A stretch of DNA of 64,000 nucleotides, from the NCBI GenBank assembly GCA_017590115.1, contig JAGGNK010009114.1, forward strand, positions 21,552,662-21,616,661, in the 5' to 3' direction. The notes under the pieces are model-generated. The model searched no databases and was not told the origin of the DNA. It saw only the letters and a program-made list of their open reading frames with translations. Origin of the DNA: Montifringilla adamsi. Its lineage: Eukaryota > Chordata > Aves > Passeriformes > Passeridae. Both the position numbers and the translations under genes were made by a program. This document shows positions 1-11,478 of the stretch, piece after piece (within the stretch, counting starts at the first letter, position 1; each line of letters opens with the position of its first letter).

Positions 1-2102
1 GCTCATTCTCAGAAGATTTTAATTTCCTGAAAGAAAAGCTGCTTTAAATCATCTCACACACAGTATTCCAAAGTCACATTTCATTTTGCACACCTTAACT
101 CGGACACAAAGGCAGGTGCTGCTGGAGATGGAGCTGATGAGGAAAAGACTGATCAGCTCAGTCTGCAGAAATCTGCTGAGACAGCTCTGGGTAAAAACAA
201 CCCCTCCAGAGAGGGGAGAGCAACCAGCGTTTCCTCCAGTGATACTGAGAAAAATGTCATTGCCAAAGGAAGCCAAATGCAAATCAAAGGCACAGCAAGG
301 GGGTCCCTCCTGGCCCAGACTTGATCATCTCCAGGCACCACCAGTGAGGCATCCGGGCTGGCCTCTAGCCTGCAGGACTGCTCACATTAGCCTCCTTCAC
401 CTTAGCAGATTTATTGGATTTTGAGCAATAAAAACCACATTTAGAAAGCATATCAGAGCCTCAGCAGTGCTCTTTCACCTCTCTCTATCATATGCAGACA
501 GGAATGAAACTTAATGGAAATAGATGGGGAAAAAAACCACCCTCACATAAAAATGAGACATGATTCAACTCAAAGGTAAGCGTTGAGGAGGAGGGAACAA
601 GTAAATGGTTTGAGTAAAGGGCTAACAGGCTAACTTTCACCATACTCTGTCCAAACATTTGTCCTGAAAAGAAAACAATGACTTCAAGTTATTGTCACCA
701 GGAGCTCAAACAAGAAGTAGTAGCCTGGAAGATTCAAATACATTCTTCTTCATCTTGAAATACACTTGAGTTTAACAATCTCACATTGGGAACTACTTTA
801 AGACAAAAAAATGAACTCATGACAATTTTAGTTGGACTAAATATCTGTGGGTTTTTGTAAGCTCCTATGAGAACTATGTTTAAAGTTTTCACGTGTGATT
901 TTGTGCTTCACAGTGGCTGACCTTCCATGCAAGCCCCAAACCAGCTTTAAGCTAACAGAGAAATCTCTTCCCTATAATAATAAAGGAAAGGCAACTTAGG
1001 TTAAAAAGTTGCCAAGGACAGAGATAAGATCAATAATTTGCTGGCATTGTTTTAAATTAACTTCTACAAATTTTGAGATATTCCTAGACAGTACAGTTTG
1101 CTGATTAACCTCCTGCTCTCATAAGGTGGGACCTAATTAGAGGATGAACCTAACAAGGACTGGAGCTGTAAAATCTCTATAAGTGCATGGTTTGTCATTA
1201 TAAAATATCCCAGAAACAAGGCAGATCAATAGAGGGGGATTCCACAAAATGCCTGCTGAAATCCTCCCAAGCACCACTCTGCTGCTTGCTTTTCCAGTAA
1301 TGTCATTCCCTGCCATCCCTCCTGTTCCTGATGTGGCTGTTAATCCTCCATAGGTGTAATCTTCTTTGAGAACTGGCTGCTTAGCAAAATACAGTTCACT
1401 CTGGGTGCTGACTGCTAATGCAGGCATCCATGTTAGCCCTGCAAGGAGGTTCTCCAATGTTTTAGTGCCTTTAGGGTGCAATTAAAAACTGAGTGCTTAC
1501 CAAAATATGCTGGAGAATATTAAAGCTGGGAGCAGATGCAATAGAGCAGGTGGCACTTACCCATGCTAGAGCAGCCCCTCAGTGCACTGAACAACCTCCT
1601 TCCTGAAGTATCTAAAATGAGTAAGAAATCAACATGATCAGTCATGAAAATTGATTAAGCTATCCAGAAAGTTTGAGAGAAAAGAAAATCCCTGTTTATG
1701 ACAGAAGAACCTGCCTATCCTACTGTCCAAGTGCACCAAGTCGCTGTGGGCAGCAGAACTGCTGCTGGAGGCAGCATTTCCCAGAGGCTCCTGATCACTA
1801 TTCAAGTCCTGCAGTAACCTGCTCTTAGAAACTCCCAATACAGTTCCCCAGCCACACATTTTCCTGCCTCCTATTTTCTGTGCCTTATGTTCTAAAAAAA
1901 TCCTCACAACCCTTTCTCCATTTTTTTTGTCACATTACATGAATTGTATAATCACCATCCTGAGAAATAAAAAATTAAAGTGTATATTGGTAATTATAGA
2001 TACGTCATGGCAACAGGTTTTTCTATAGCTGCAGAAAAATATTTGCTCATTTCTTTTTTATACAAGTACATAAAATTTAGTCTTACTGCTGCTCCACATA
2101 CC
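1..2102. other. unique AT-rich non-coding DNA, no gene seen
   Basis: Reading both strands, I see only short open frames with no recognisable family, and no RNA gene. The sequence is AT-rich with few CpG. A slightly more GC-rich patch lies at about 1240-1470 and 1730-1860, but it has no open frame with protein-like composition and no clear splice-bounded exon. No recent transposon is recognised. It is best read as intergenic or intronic. Confidence 0.6.
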
Positions 2103-2200
2103 AAGGGCCTAATTCTCTGCTCACACATGTTGGCAGCTATTGACACAAGTGAACTCAATTTCTAATTCACTCCAGTTCATAATCAGATTACAGACTTCCC
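2103..2200. mobile_element. probable relic of an ancient amniote hairpin MITE
   Basis: The left end reads GGGCCTAATTCT followed by CTGCTCACAC. About 70 bases on comes TCACTCCAGTTCATAATCAG. From memory this resembles the old amniote hairpin repeats, well known from turtles and crocodilians, that begin GGGCC(T/A)(A/G)ATTCTGCTCTCA and have a TAACTCCA-type centre. Divergence is heavy and the right terminal inverted repeat is not intact. No transposase is present, as expected for a non-autonomous element. The family assignment is recall-based and could be wrong. Confidence 0.35.
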
Positions 2201-2510
2201 TGTTTATGGATGAAGAAGCTTTAATACTACAAGGGAGTCTGACTTGGGATCACTGTGAAGCTGCCAGCTCCCTCAGAATAATTACCCCCCAGAAGCCATG
2301 CTGTGTGCCAGTGCTGGGCTTGTGTGAAACAGAACAGGGAAGAGCCTGCCTCCACTCAGCTGCCCAAAAATCCTCTACCCCAAGCAGCTCTCAGGGGAAA
2401 GGCCAGCAGCTATCATGCACTGCTGCTCATGGCCAGCAAGCTCACACACAGCTCAAGGTATCCCAGGAAAAGCTGCTCCAGGAGGATGGCCCTGTGGCCA
2501 CGCACACACA

Positions 2511-2540
2511 CACGTGTTCACATGTGCACAATCCCACGTG
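2511..2540. promoter_or_regulatory. cluster of three E-box hexamers beside a short CA run
   Basis: CACGTG occurs at 2511-2516 and 2535-2540, with CATGTG at 2521-2526 between them, all just after a short CA repeat. CACGTG is the canonical palindromic site of MYC/MAX, USF and CLOCK-type bHLH factors. Three E-boxes in 30 bases is suggestive, but part of it could come from CA/TG-rich simple sequence. Function is inferred only from the motifs. Confidence 0.2.
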
Positions 2541-3779
2541 CCCTGCAGCCTTCAATCTGGCTGCAGCTGTTGGAGGGAATGTGAAGGAAAATTCCCGCAA
2601 GTAAAGCACAACTTCAGGCAGACTCAATAAATCAGTGGGATGCCAGGTTTCAGCCTGGCTGCAGTGCCAGGAGCTGTTGCTGCTGTGTTAACCCACAATG
2701 TTTGGCTGCTGCAGGGAAGGGACACCTCTCCCACTGGGAAAGCCTCGTGTTATCCCTGCCAGGTATTATATTAACTGTATGTATGCCCACTCCTTTCAGC
2801 ACTCCAGAGTTCCCTCACAGCTTACTGTCTTGAGGTTTTGCAGGATGATTTCTAGCCAGCTCAACGTGGTTCAGTAATTGAAATTTTGAACAAAAGAAGA
2901 ATCCACTCCATTGCTGAAAGACATGCTTATAGTCCAGTCCAATATATGGAACTGATCAAGAAGCAAATATAGATGTTCTCATTTATGCTAGCTAATATCC
3001 ACTGAAGTATAAAGGTACATTAGTTATGATTACTTTCTGTTCTTATTCACTACATTTATTTCAATAGAAAATATTTAGATTAAGTATTTGCAAGTCTTTT
3101 TAGAAACAAAAGGTGTACTAAAAATCTCTGGTGCACAAAGGGACCATTGGTGCACAATGATTCCTTCACTTAATGTTCTGTAAAGGTGAATGGTATTGAA
3201 TTATAGTCAGAAGATAAAAATCTTTCCTGTTACAATAATAATTAATTATTTCTACTAGATTTTGCCTGCAAATGGGAGATATCATGAAAATAGATCCAGT
3301 AATGTCTACATATCATTGATTCAGTGCAGGGAGTATGTTGTGAGAAGAGATGGAAAAAACAGCCTGCATACAACTGCCTTGTTACCAGGGAAGAGAAGCA
3401 AGTGGTTTTAGAGATATAAAACTGCAAGCAGAGGCAAGAGAAAATGGTCTTTGCCTGAATGAACAGAATGTGTCACCCGCAAAACCTGCACAGACAGGAG
3501 GTGGCTTTATGAGCAGCACTTCTCAGGGCACCTCTTAGCAGATCCCTGTGGGCTGCAGAATTAATTCTGATGAACCACAGGCAGTGCCACAAGCTAAGAG
3601 TATCTTCTTCAGGATCCCTCCAGTCTGTCCTGTGTGTGCAGGTTACCAGACTCAGAGAAGAAAAGAGCAACCTTCAGTCCTTTTCATTTTCAAGTGAGGC
3701 TTCAGAAAAATAGGCAATACTATTCAAGAAAACAAAATTAAGCAAAAAAACCAACATACACTGCCACCAATCTATATTC

Positions 3780-3910
3780 ATTTTCTTTATCACACTGTAT
3801 ATTGACAGATAGACATACTTCACAGGTGAGGAACTTCAGGAAAAAAGAAAAAATCCTTTTTCTTTGGTCTCACATGAATTCCATAGTAGACCCCTGGAGC
3901 ACTCTGCTCC
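3780..3910 (-). repeat. possible MIR/CORE-SINE-like scrap
   Basis: The stretch around 3820-3845 (TTCACAGGTGAGGAACTTC, then AGG) resembles the reversed MIR core element TTTTACAGATGAGGAAACTGAGG. About 30 bases on, TTTGGTCTCACATG resembles the AAGGTCACACAG segment that follows in that family. Order and spacing fit, but identity is low. Chance resemblance in AT-rich DNA remains possible. Confidence 0.22.
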
Positions 3911-4258
3911 ATCTCACTGCATTCATTTAGCTTTCTATTTGCACAAGCTATTGCAGTATAAAAAGAAGAAGGTGAACCTGACCTATCTGAGAAGTAGATT
4001 TAATTTCATGCATAACTATTACTCACACTGCTAACAGGATTCAATATTTCTACCATGCAAGAGCTACAGGATGAGTAATAGAGGAGCACAGCCACCCATC
4101 TCCCTGCCCATGGGCATTGCACCACACTCAGGAACTGCCACAGAGTGGTGGAGACATGCCAAAAGTAATGTCAAATTTCTGTACAGGTTTGTGCTTCTTA
4201 CACCTTAAAATTTTGCTTGTCATGGGAAACTCTGAGCACCATGCAGAGCACTGGCTCT

Positions 4259-4309
4259 GCAAGAACATCCCAGCCCTGTCCAGTGCTGGCTCTCCAGGGA
4301 TGTTCTTGC
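4259..4309. repeat. inverted repeat with perfect 13-bp arms
   Basis: The left arm GCAAGAACATCCC (4259-4271) and the right arm GGGATGTTCTTGC (4297-4309) are exact reverse complements separated by 25 bases. The loop contains AGCC and GGCT, which could add a short inner stem. A single strand would form a hairpin of about 51 nt. It lies in a locally GC-richer patch with no gene. It could be part of a decayed transposon, a non-coding RNA hairpin or a protein-binding palindrome; nothing here decides among these. Confidence 0.7.
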
Positions 4310-5118
4310 TCACTGATGACAGGCCTGAGCAGTGCATTTCTGGGTTGACACCACAGCCAAAAGCCAGCCCAGAGGGGAGTTACAGAAGGTTCAAGATTAG
4401 CACACAAGCTTGAATGAAATGTCAAGAGTATTTTGAGAGTATTTTTTCTAAGCAGGATCATTTCCCTTATTTTCAATATATATAATAAATCATCCAGAGG
4501 CAAGCCCCCTTTTTAAAGATTAGACAGCAGGTAATTAAACTTCTGAAACAGTACAAGAATTCCTACACTGATAGCCAGCCCAGCATTCCAGGTATTTATG
4601 TATCTAATAGGTCACCCAAAAACTTGTCATGGCTTTGCCAAATTTACTATGACAGAATTTTGTGATCAAATTCTTTGTCCCGTCAACATGAAGAGGTCAC
4701 CAGATGGCTCCTTCTGATTCTGGGACATTTGCACTATTTATATATCTCATGAAAGCAAATTTCATGGTGAGCCATTGTTTTGGGATGAGAAATTTTGCCC
4801 TGAACTGTGTGTATGTAAAGGTATAATTCTGAAATCAGCTCCCAGTAAAGCCAGAATGAAATATTTAAAAAAAAGGAAATTTTACATTATTTAGAGGGTT
4901 TGAAGTTTAAATTAATAGTTTGTAGCTATGGAGTGGTGAAGTAGAAGATTTTATGTTAGGTCTCATAGGCTGCAGGAAAGATACTTTCCAAAATAAACCA
5001 CTCACAAAAATTCAATGACAACAGAAAAAAAATGTTGGCTACATAGATCATTTTCCTTCATCCATCTGGGTTAATACAAGCCTAAGCAAAATTTCATAGA
5101 CATACTATCACTAAAAAG

Positions 5119-5131
5119 AAAAAAAAAAAAA
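5119..5131. repeat. 13-A homopolymer
   Basis: An uninterrupted A run of 13 follows CTAAAAAG and precedes GAGAGAAGA. It could be the tail of an old retroposed sequence, but no recognisable body lies upstream, so it is annotated only as simple sequence. Confidence 0.8.
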
Positions 5132-7596
5132 GAGAGAAGAATAAAACTTAAACCATAATTGTTTCCATAATGCTTCAATAGTATTGAATAACAGACAAAA
5201 ACTCTCCCTTCCTTTACTCTGTGTAAATCCCATAGCACATAACATGATTATTTTTTTCACAAATGAAAGATAATTTACCATCAAATGAGAACTTTCCCTG
5301 GAACACTGCAGAGCAGTTTGCTCAAGGAACAAGGAGCAATTGCTATCAGAAATTAAAAGACGATTTCTCAACCTCTGAAGACAACCCACAGTGTCTTTTC
5401 CCAACAAGATATGTATTCCTGTCTCCCCACTTAAGAATATTTTTACAACAATCTCAGGGCACTGAGGAAGGCCCTAACTCATTGCCACATGTATAAAAAC
5501 ACAGATGAGTGATTAATATTCTGGTGTATTCTTTTCTCACAGAATTTATCAGTTTGGCTTAGTCTGTGTCCATGTGTTATGACCACTTCTGAGGCAGGGT
5601 AACAGATCTGCCTTTTCCCTTATCTGAACACACTTTAAGGCATCAGGCTTGGGCCATCAGGGAAGCAATAGCAGGTGCAGACAAAGGTCCATCATAACAT
5701 GTTCCTTTGCTGAGGCAAAACCCGTCATTTTAATCAATCAGGGTGAAAGATGGGATAGCCAACAACCATGTCAGAAGGACTGCAGTTTGGATTTCCAAGG
5801 TGGCTGTTAGGAGGTCACTGCTTTGTTTCCCCACCTCTGGGGCAGCAGGGAGCATCCTGAGAACAGCAGAGGCTCAGGCAAATTGCCAGGCTTTTTCTAG
5901 CAACGGTGATTGCTGAGAATTTCACCCACCTGGTGAAATAAGGGTTCTGCCTCAAATTGTTGGTCCAGGAAATTAAAATACAAAATGGTACAAGGAAAAT
6001 GCTGGTGAGGAAAAAAACTTAAAGAACTTAAACAACATAAATGAAAATGGGAGAAGACAAACCACAGGAATTTGAAAAAAACTTGTCCATAGCACCAGTA
6101 ATGAATAAGAAACTCAACCTCACATTTTAGGTATAATCCCTACCAAAAGGCTATGAAGACAACAGTGGGGTTGCAGTCCAGGACTAGACTTGACTGTGCC
6201 CTTGACTGCTATTGCTCACATCAATAAGTGCTGCTGTTAACATGTTCCTGGAATGCAATTCTCTTCCTCCATGTGTAAAATGTCCCAGTCTCTTCAGATT
6301 TGTGATGTTTTTTCAATAAGAAAGCATCTGAAATTCCCCTTATCTCTGTTTTTCTCTTCAGTCAGAAGAGTGTCAGTCACAAGCCCACACTGCTCAGCCA
6401 CCATGATTGCTGCTGCACTTCAGCTGACAAGCTGTGAAAGTTTTGGCTGCCCAAAAATCATTGGGAACATATTAGGTTCCTTTTGTTAGGATGATGTTTG
6501 CCTCCTACTGGCATGCACCAATGTACCTTCACACACATACATCAGGGGTTTTTAGTGACATCAAGGATCACATCCAACCAGTTAGAAAATACTACCTTGT
6601 TAATGAGACACAAGGTTACTGCCAGCTGCTCATTCCAATAGCCTGTAAACATGCATAGAAATCATTTCCTTCTGCCTTAACATCCTTTTTATATTCTGCT
6701 TATAAAAAAAAGTAGAACATTATGTGGGGGGAAACAGTGTAAATCCCACTCCTGTACTTTGCAACAAACCAAAAACTGTTTCAGAATAAATACTAGTCAA
6801 TGTCACAAGGTTTAAACTAACCAAGGAAAATGTGAGATCAGAAGGCTTTCTTCTTTCTTTTGGGCTGCAAACCTTTTGGTAAGTCCCAGAGAGCTGCTGA
6901 AGACTTGTGGGACTCACAATGTTGGGAACAATTTGTCGGGAACAACCAAGTTTCATATGCAGTTACATATTCTCTAGCAATTGTGCAATCTTCTAACAAG
7001 TAAATCCAGAAATTATATTATCCTGCTCTCAGGAAAATATCACAATTTATGCTTACTGGGATGCTGAAGGCTTCAAATGCAGGCTGACAGCTACAGTACC
7101 TGTAGGAACACACTGTTCATTGCATTTACTCACACCCTCTGAGGCAAATGTAACACAGCCATCCAGCACACACAATAAAAGGACACGGGCTCCAAACACA
7201 TAATCCAGCCATTATTTTGATTGCAGTATGTTTTCCAAATTGATTCGAAAATATGTTTTTATTAAAGTGCGTGATTTGTCAAAAGCACTTCCAGGAGGTG
7301 TAAGAAAAACAGCAAAGAGATTGGAGCTTGCTTAACCAAGTTTATAAACCTGCTGTTCCAGCCTCAAAGATGAATTACACTGCAGGAGCACGTTCACTAA
7401 ATGTCTGTGCTCTCCTTCTTGCCCTCCTACCTATGTTCAAAGAATAGAATAGAAAAACATAAATCAAAGTCTCAGAGCATATTTCTCCCCCAATTCTGAA
7501 GCTGCCATATCTCTATACCAGAATCATAATCCCCTGCAATACAAATAAAAAGCACAGCCCAGCAATCACCACTTCAAAATAATTACAGGCCATACA

Positions 7597-7740
7597 GTAA
7601 TTTACACTTATCTAAAGCCTTCCACCCCAAGAACCCCAAAGCAATTTATACACAATATAAATGTGGCTGATATGAAAAAAAAATGCCAAGGAACTACTTG
7701 GGAATTGAGGCATTGTCTAAATGATGCAGATCTTTGCAGT
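7597..7740 (-). repeat. MIR/CORE-SINE-like relic
   Basis: The segment near 7612-7660 reads AAGCCTTCCACCCCAAGAAC then CCCAAAGCAATTTATACA. This parallels the amniote SINE/LINE-tail pattern CACCTTTCATCC-GAGGATCTCAAAGCGCTTTACA. Further on, GGGAATTGAGGC matches the position of GGGAAACTGAGGC in the same family. Gaps and substitutions indicate great age. Orientation is given relative to the usual MIR consensus, with the plus strand here being the complement. The assignment is from recalled consensus only. Confidence 0.42.
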
Positions 7741-8650
7741 CCAAAACTTACCCATTATCCTGAAGGCAGTTTGAACCAAACTTATTAAAATCTCAAATTA
7801 AGGACTACTCTAGGCACTGACAGGCATGTTCTGAACCTTCCTTTAATTTTAGTCAATGATATTGAGAAGTCAAGAAATGAAAAGACTTGAAATAACACTG
7901 CCCAGCTCATCTGGGTGCAAGCAGAAAGTGCTCATCTAAAGTACACCCAGAGCTAACACATTCTTCTATAAAGAAAAAGAGGTCTAAATTTCTGTATTTG
8001 CTTCTTTTTCCTTTATAGAATTTAATTCTCATCTATCCAGGCTGTGGCTAAGTAGTAGCTTACAGGCAGAGCTTTGCTCCTTCTGTGGTAGCTCTGAAAT
8101 ATCATCATTTACCTCCCAGCTGCTCAGTAAATTAAAGCAGACAGCCCACAGGTGCTTGCTGGAGTCCCAGCACTCTCAATAGCACCAGGCCACACAACTA
8201 CAAATGGGTCTTTAAGCAGGGCTGTGAAATAGCTGCTGGTTCCCTAATCCTCCAACCACACCCCCCGGGGCTCTGGGTGAGAGGAAGCTTGGGAAAGTGA
8301 AGTGATATGTATTTCTAGCAATTAACTGCTAATCCATTTACATTTTCAAAGCTGTTTTCATACAGAAAGAGGCTACTGGCTTTTTCTGTATTATTAAACA
8401 CAGACTTTGTTATGTCTTTCTTCAGTCTTCAAAGTGCAGGCACGTAAATGTTGAAAGCATTCACTGTACACTTTGTAGGATCCCCAAAAGGCAAATTTGG
8501 GGAATATAAAAATCTCTTTTGCAAGGTGAGTTATAGACACCAGCAACAGCTGACCCCCTGGCAATCTTCACATCCAGAGAAATCACTGAAAAACCCCAGT
8601 ATTTTAAGGGATACCTAGATATTAGTACCACATTTAAAAATTAGGAGATT

Positions 8651-8706
8651 GAATCAAAACATCTTTGTACCATAGGATGAATCAAAACATCTTTGTACCA
8701 TAGGAT
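8651..8706. repeat. perfect 28-bp tandem duplication
   Basis: A 28-base unit beginning GAATCAAAACATC and ending CCATAGGAT occurs twice head to tail (8651-8678 and 8679-8706) with no mismatch. Exact identity in otherwise weathered DNA suggests a recent replication-slippage or end-joining duplication. Copy number may vary between individuals. Confidence 0.93.
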
Positions 8707-11423
8707 GCTTCAGTCTTAAGGGTAGGAAACTCTTTTCCCTTGTTCTGTCCTTTGCAACATATTTCTCTACTCAAACATGTACATGGGCCTGTCAGGGAAA
8801 TACAGGATTTTTAATGTTTTGAGTGAGAACAGCACACACGACAGGACTGCAGCATCTCATCTGCATGGCTGGTGCATCTGCAGTCAATCTGATCACTGAA
8901 AGCATCGGCCTCACTGCACCAGCAGGAGTGCTACTGGCTTAGGAAGGAGGAAAAGCTAAGTGTGTTTTGGGGAGCAGAATGTTTCTTTTGTTTTAAAATA
9001 AGGTAACATCAGGGGAAATATTACTATTTTTGTTGCCTGCATGGTACCACGCTCCTGTTTCACCCCTGAGTGGCAGCTGCAGCATCTCTCAACAGGGAGA
9101 CACAACTTTGCTATAAAAATGCAGACAGAAGCCTCTGGATGGGCAGTTTCTTGCACTTCTTCATGATCCCTGTGCTGACAGCTGATCCACAAATAACACT
9201 TAAAACAAGTGAATAATTCAGCCACTTTCCATAGTGTAATTCTGGAGATGGTTGATTGCATTGCCTCACACTGGATTTCTGTTTCTTATTACTTTTTAGG
9301 GGGCAAAGTTGTCACAAAGCAAACATCTTTCTTTAATTAAAATGTCCTTAGAAATTGCAAATATTCAGAATTCTCTATTAAAAGACAGATGCCACAGAAG
9401 AAAATGTGATGAAATAACAGACCTCCTAATGAGACTGTATTGGGCTAAACTCTGAACTGAAACAGCAAAGATATGGGGTTTATTTCTTTTTCAATCTTCA
9501 TATCACTTCAATTTGTGGTTCACATCTTCAAGAGGTGAAAAACAATTTCAGTTAGTAAAAAAGCTGCCCAAAGAAGCTATGTCAATTTATACCACCTGGG
9601 AATCTCACTCTGTGCTAATCTGTTTCATTCATCCCCATTTCTTGACATAAAACTGCCAAGGGACTAGCCTGGATGTGGAAATGTATTACCCAAGTGTCAC
9701 CAGTAATGCTGTCTCTTTTTCTCCCATTCTCTCCAGGGCATCTAAGCCAGAACTGACATCAAAACTGGATTTGTAAAAGAGAGTGGAGGCAAGGGCAAAG
9801 AAAAAAAGGCTGAAAGAAGTAGAATTCTGTAGGAAATTCTGGGTAAAACAGGCTCTGTCGTTGCCTTTACTGCAAACAGGAGTTAATTCCACAGTTCAGT
9901 TTTATCTTCCATGTCCATATATTTATGAACAGGCTTTATAACTTGGAGCTTGTAACTGTAAGGGAATATATTACAGTGACCCCAGTGGTCCCAGGAATCT
10001 TCATCTGTGGTTTCACTGCTCTCATGGAGCACAACTATTGTGAGAAGCTGGTCTGGAAATTGCAAGGATTTTGATTATCCACACAATAGGCCTTGCATTG
10101 ACTTTGGAGTTCAATAAAGAATCATTGCAGAGACCTGATGTCAGGGAGTACATATCTGCTGCTTCCTGTGTTTCTAATCACAGTACACTGGGCTGGAAAG
10201 ACATCCCGGGGTATTCAGTTCGGTCCCTTGCCATTGCAGGTGACCAAATAATAAAACCCATTTTGTAACCTGATGGATTGCTTTGTTCTGTCAGAAGACA
10301 TTTCAGGTCGTGTAGTTTTATTTCTAGTTGCAGAAACTTTCAGTCAGTGCCAGGCACCCTCTTGATGGAAATGTATTTTGCAGTCTTGGGATCTTGAAGA
10401 GGCAGGGATGGAGGAAAGGCAGGAATTCAGAATCAAAAAATAGCCAATGTCACATAATCAACAAAGCATTAGGACTTAGGAATATACTTATTTACTGTGT
10501 ATGGAAAATAGGCCATCTCAAACAAAATTCAAGTTGTGTTCCCATTAAAGTACAAACTTGGCTGTAAAAGTGGCTGTGCTGATGGAACAAAGTTCTGTAT
10601 CTCATTTGATTGAGTTCCAAAAGATGCTCTAAGTGAAAAAACCATTATGACACTACACAACAAAGTTCATGCTAAATGGATTTAAATTATAGAACTGATA
10701 GATCTTACAGCATAAATTTTAATTTAAGTGTCTGTCTTAGCTCTGTGCTGCTGTACATTGCCTTTAGAAGCAGATATAAGTGGTCATTAATAAAATTCAC
10801 AGTAACATTATAAACTACTGAGGTAGTCAATAATATCAGGAACTGCTGGATTATGTAAATCAACAGGCAGAGTAACATACATTTTAAAACTGCAAAATGT
10901 CAAGTATTAAAGTTTCTTAAAAGGTGGGAAACAGAATAGCTGGACATGCTGGCAATGAAAGGGACTTGTCATAGAAAACCCCCAATGAAAACTGACATCC
11001 ACAAGTGAGAAGGGACAGACCAAATATCTGGCTGCATGGAAAGCAGAACCCAGAATGCTCAGGAGAGATTTTTTTCACAGTTTTTTAATGGAGCTGTTGA
11101 AAATGCTAGAGAAGGAGAGGGGAAGAAGAGGCTGAAGGCAGAACAGGAGACATGAGCAGTGTGACAAGACACAGAAGGATTTTCAGCATTGAATTACTCA
11201 GATCTCACCTGGTATCACAACATGTTTATAAACAGGCTGTAACTGTGAGAGCTTTCACTCCCATCATGGCTACTGTAGGAAAGAGAATTCCCCTCTAGCC
11301 TGTAAGAACTCCAATGTCTTACAGCTTCTGCACTACTTGGTAGATAGCTTGATAGTTTATTGTAAAGCACTTCCCTGAAGTAATACTCTTTCATTCCCTG
11401 TTAACTTTGTATCTAGCTTTACA

Positions 11424-11478
11424 CAATTAATTAGGGAAGTGTTCAAAGACCTAGATTTTAAGCCACTTAATTAATTAG
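11424..11478. promoter_or_regulatory. paired TTAATTAG-type homeodomain motifs
   Basis: CAATTAATTAGGG begins at 11424 and CTTAATTAATTAGAA begins at 11466, about 42 bases apart in the same orientation, with GTTCAAAGACC between. TAATTA is the core site of Antennapedia-, LHX- and paired-class homeodomains. Two near-identical extended sites suggest an enhancer element, but AT-rich DNA yields such cores by chance. Confidence 0.2.

Larger units (their letters stand above)
2201..7596. other. non-coding DNA with one GC-richer block, no gene seen
   Basis: Bases 2280-2770 are clearly more GC-rich than their surroundings and contain a 154-codon open frame overlapping 2140-2604. That frame has low-complexity, repeat-like composition (Gln, Ser, His, Ala) and matches no family I know. 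The rest is AT-rich unique sequence with a 13-A run at 5119-5131. The inverted repeat at 4259-4309, the E-box cluster at 2511-2540 and a possible MIR-like scrap at 3780-3910 are described separately. No exon is supported. Confidence 0.55.

Noticed and set aside
2140..2604. 154-codon plus-strand open frame
   Set aside because: The product is Gln/Ser/His/Ala-rich without a recognisable domain, two other frames are open over the same GC-richer DNA, and its CACACA run translates as a low-complexity His/Thr stretch.
7440..7462. AGAATAGAATAG as a CR1 tail
   Set aside because: It resembles the CR1 3' octamer repeat loosely, but no CR1 3' body lies next to it.
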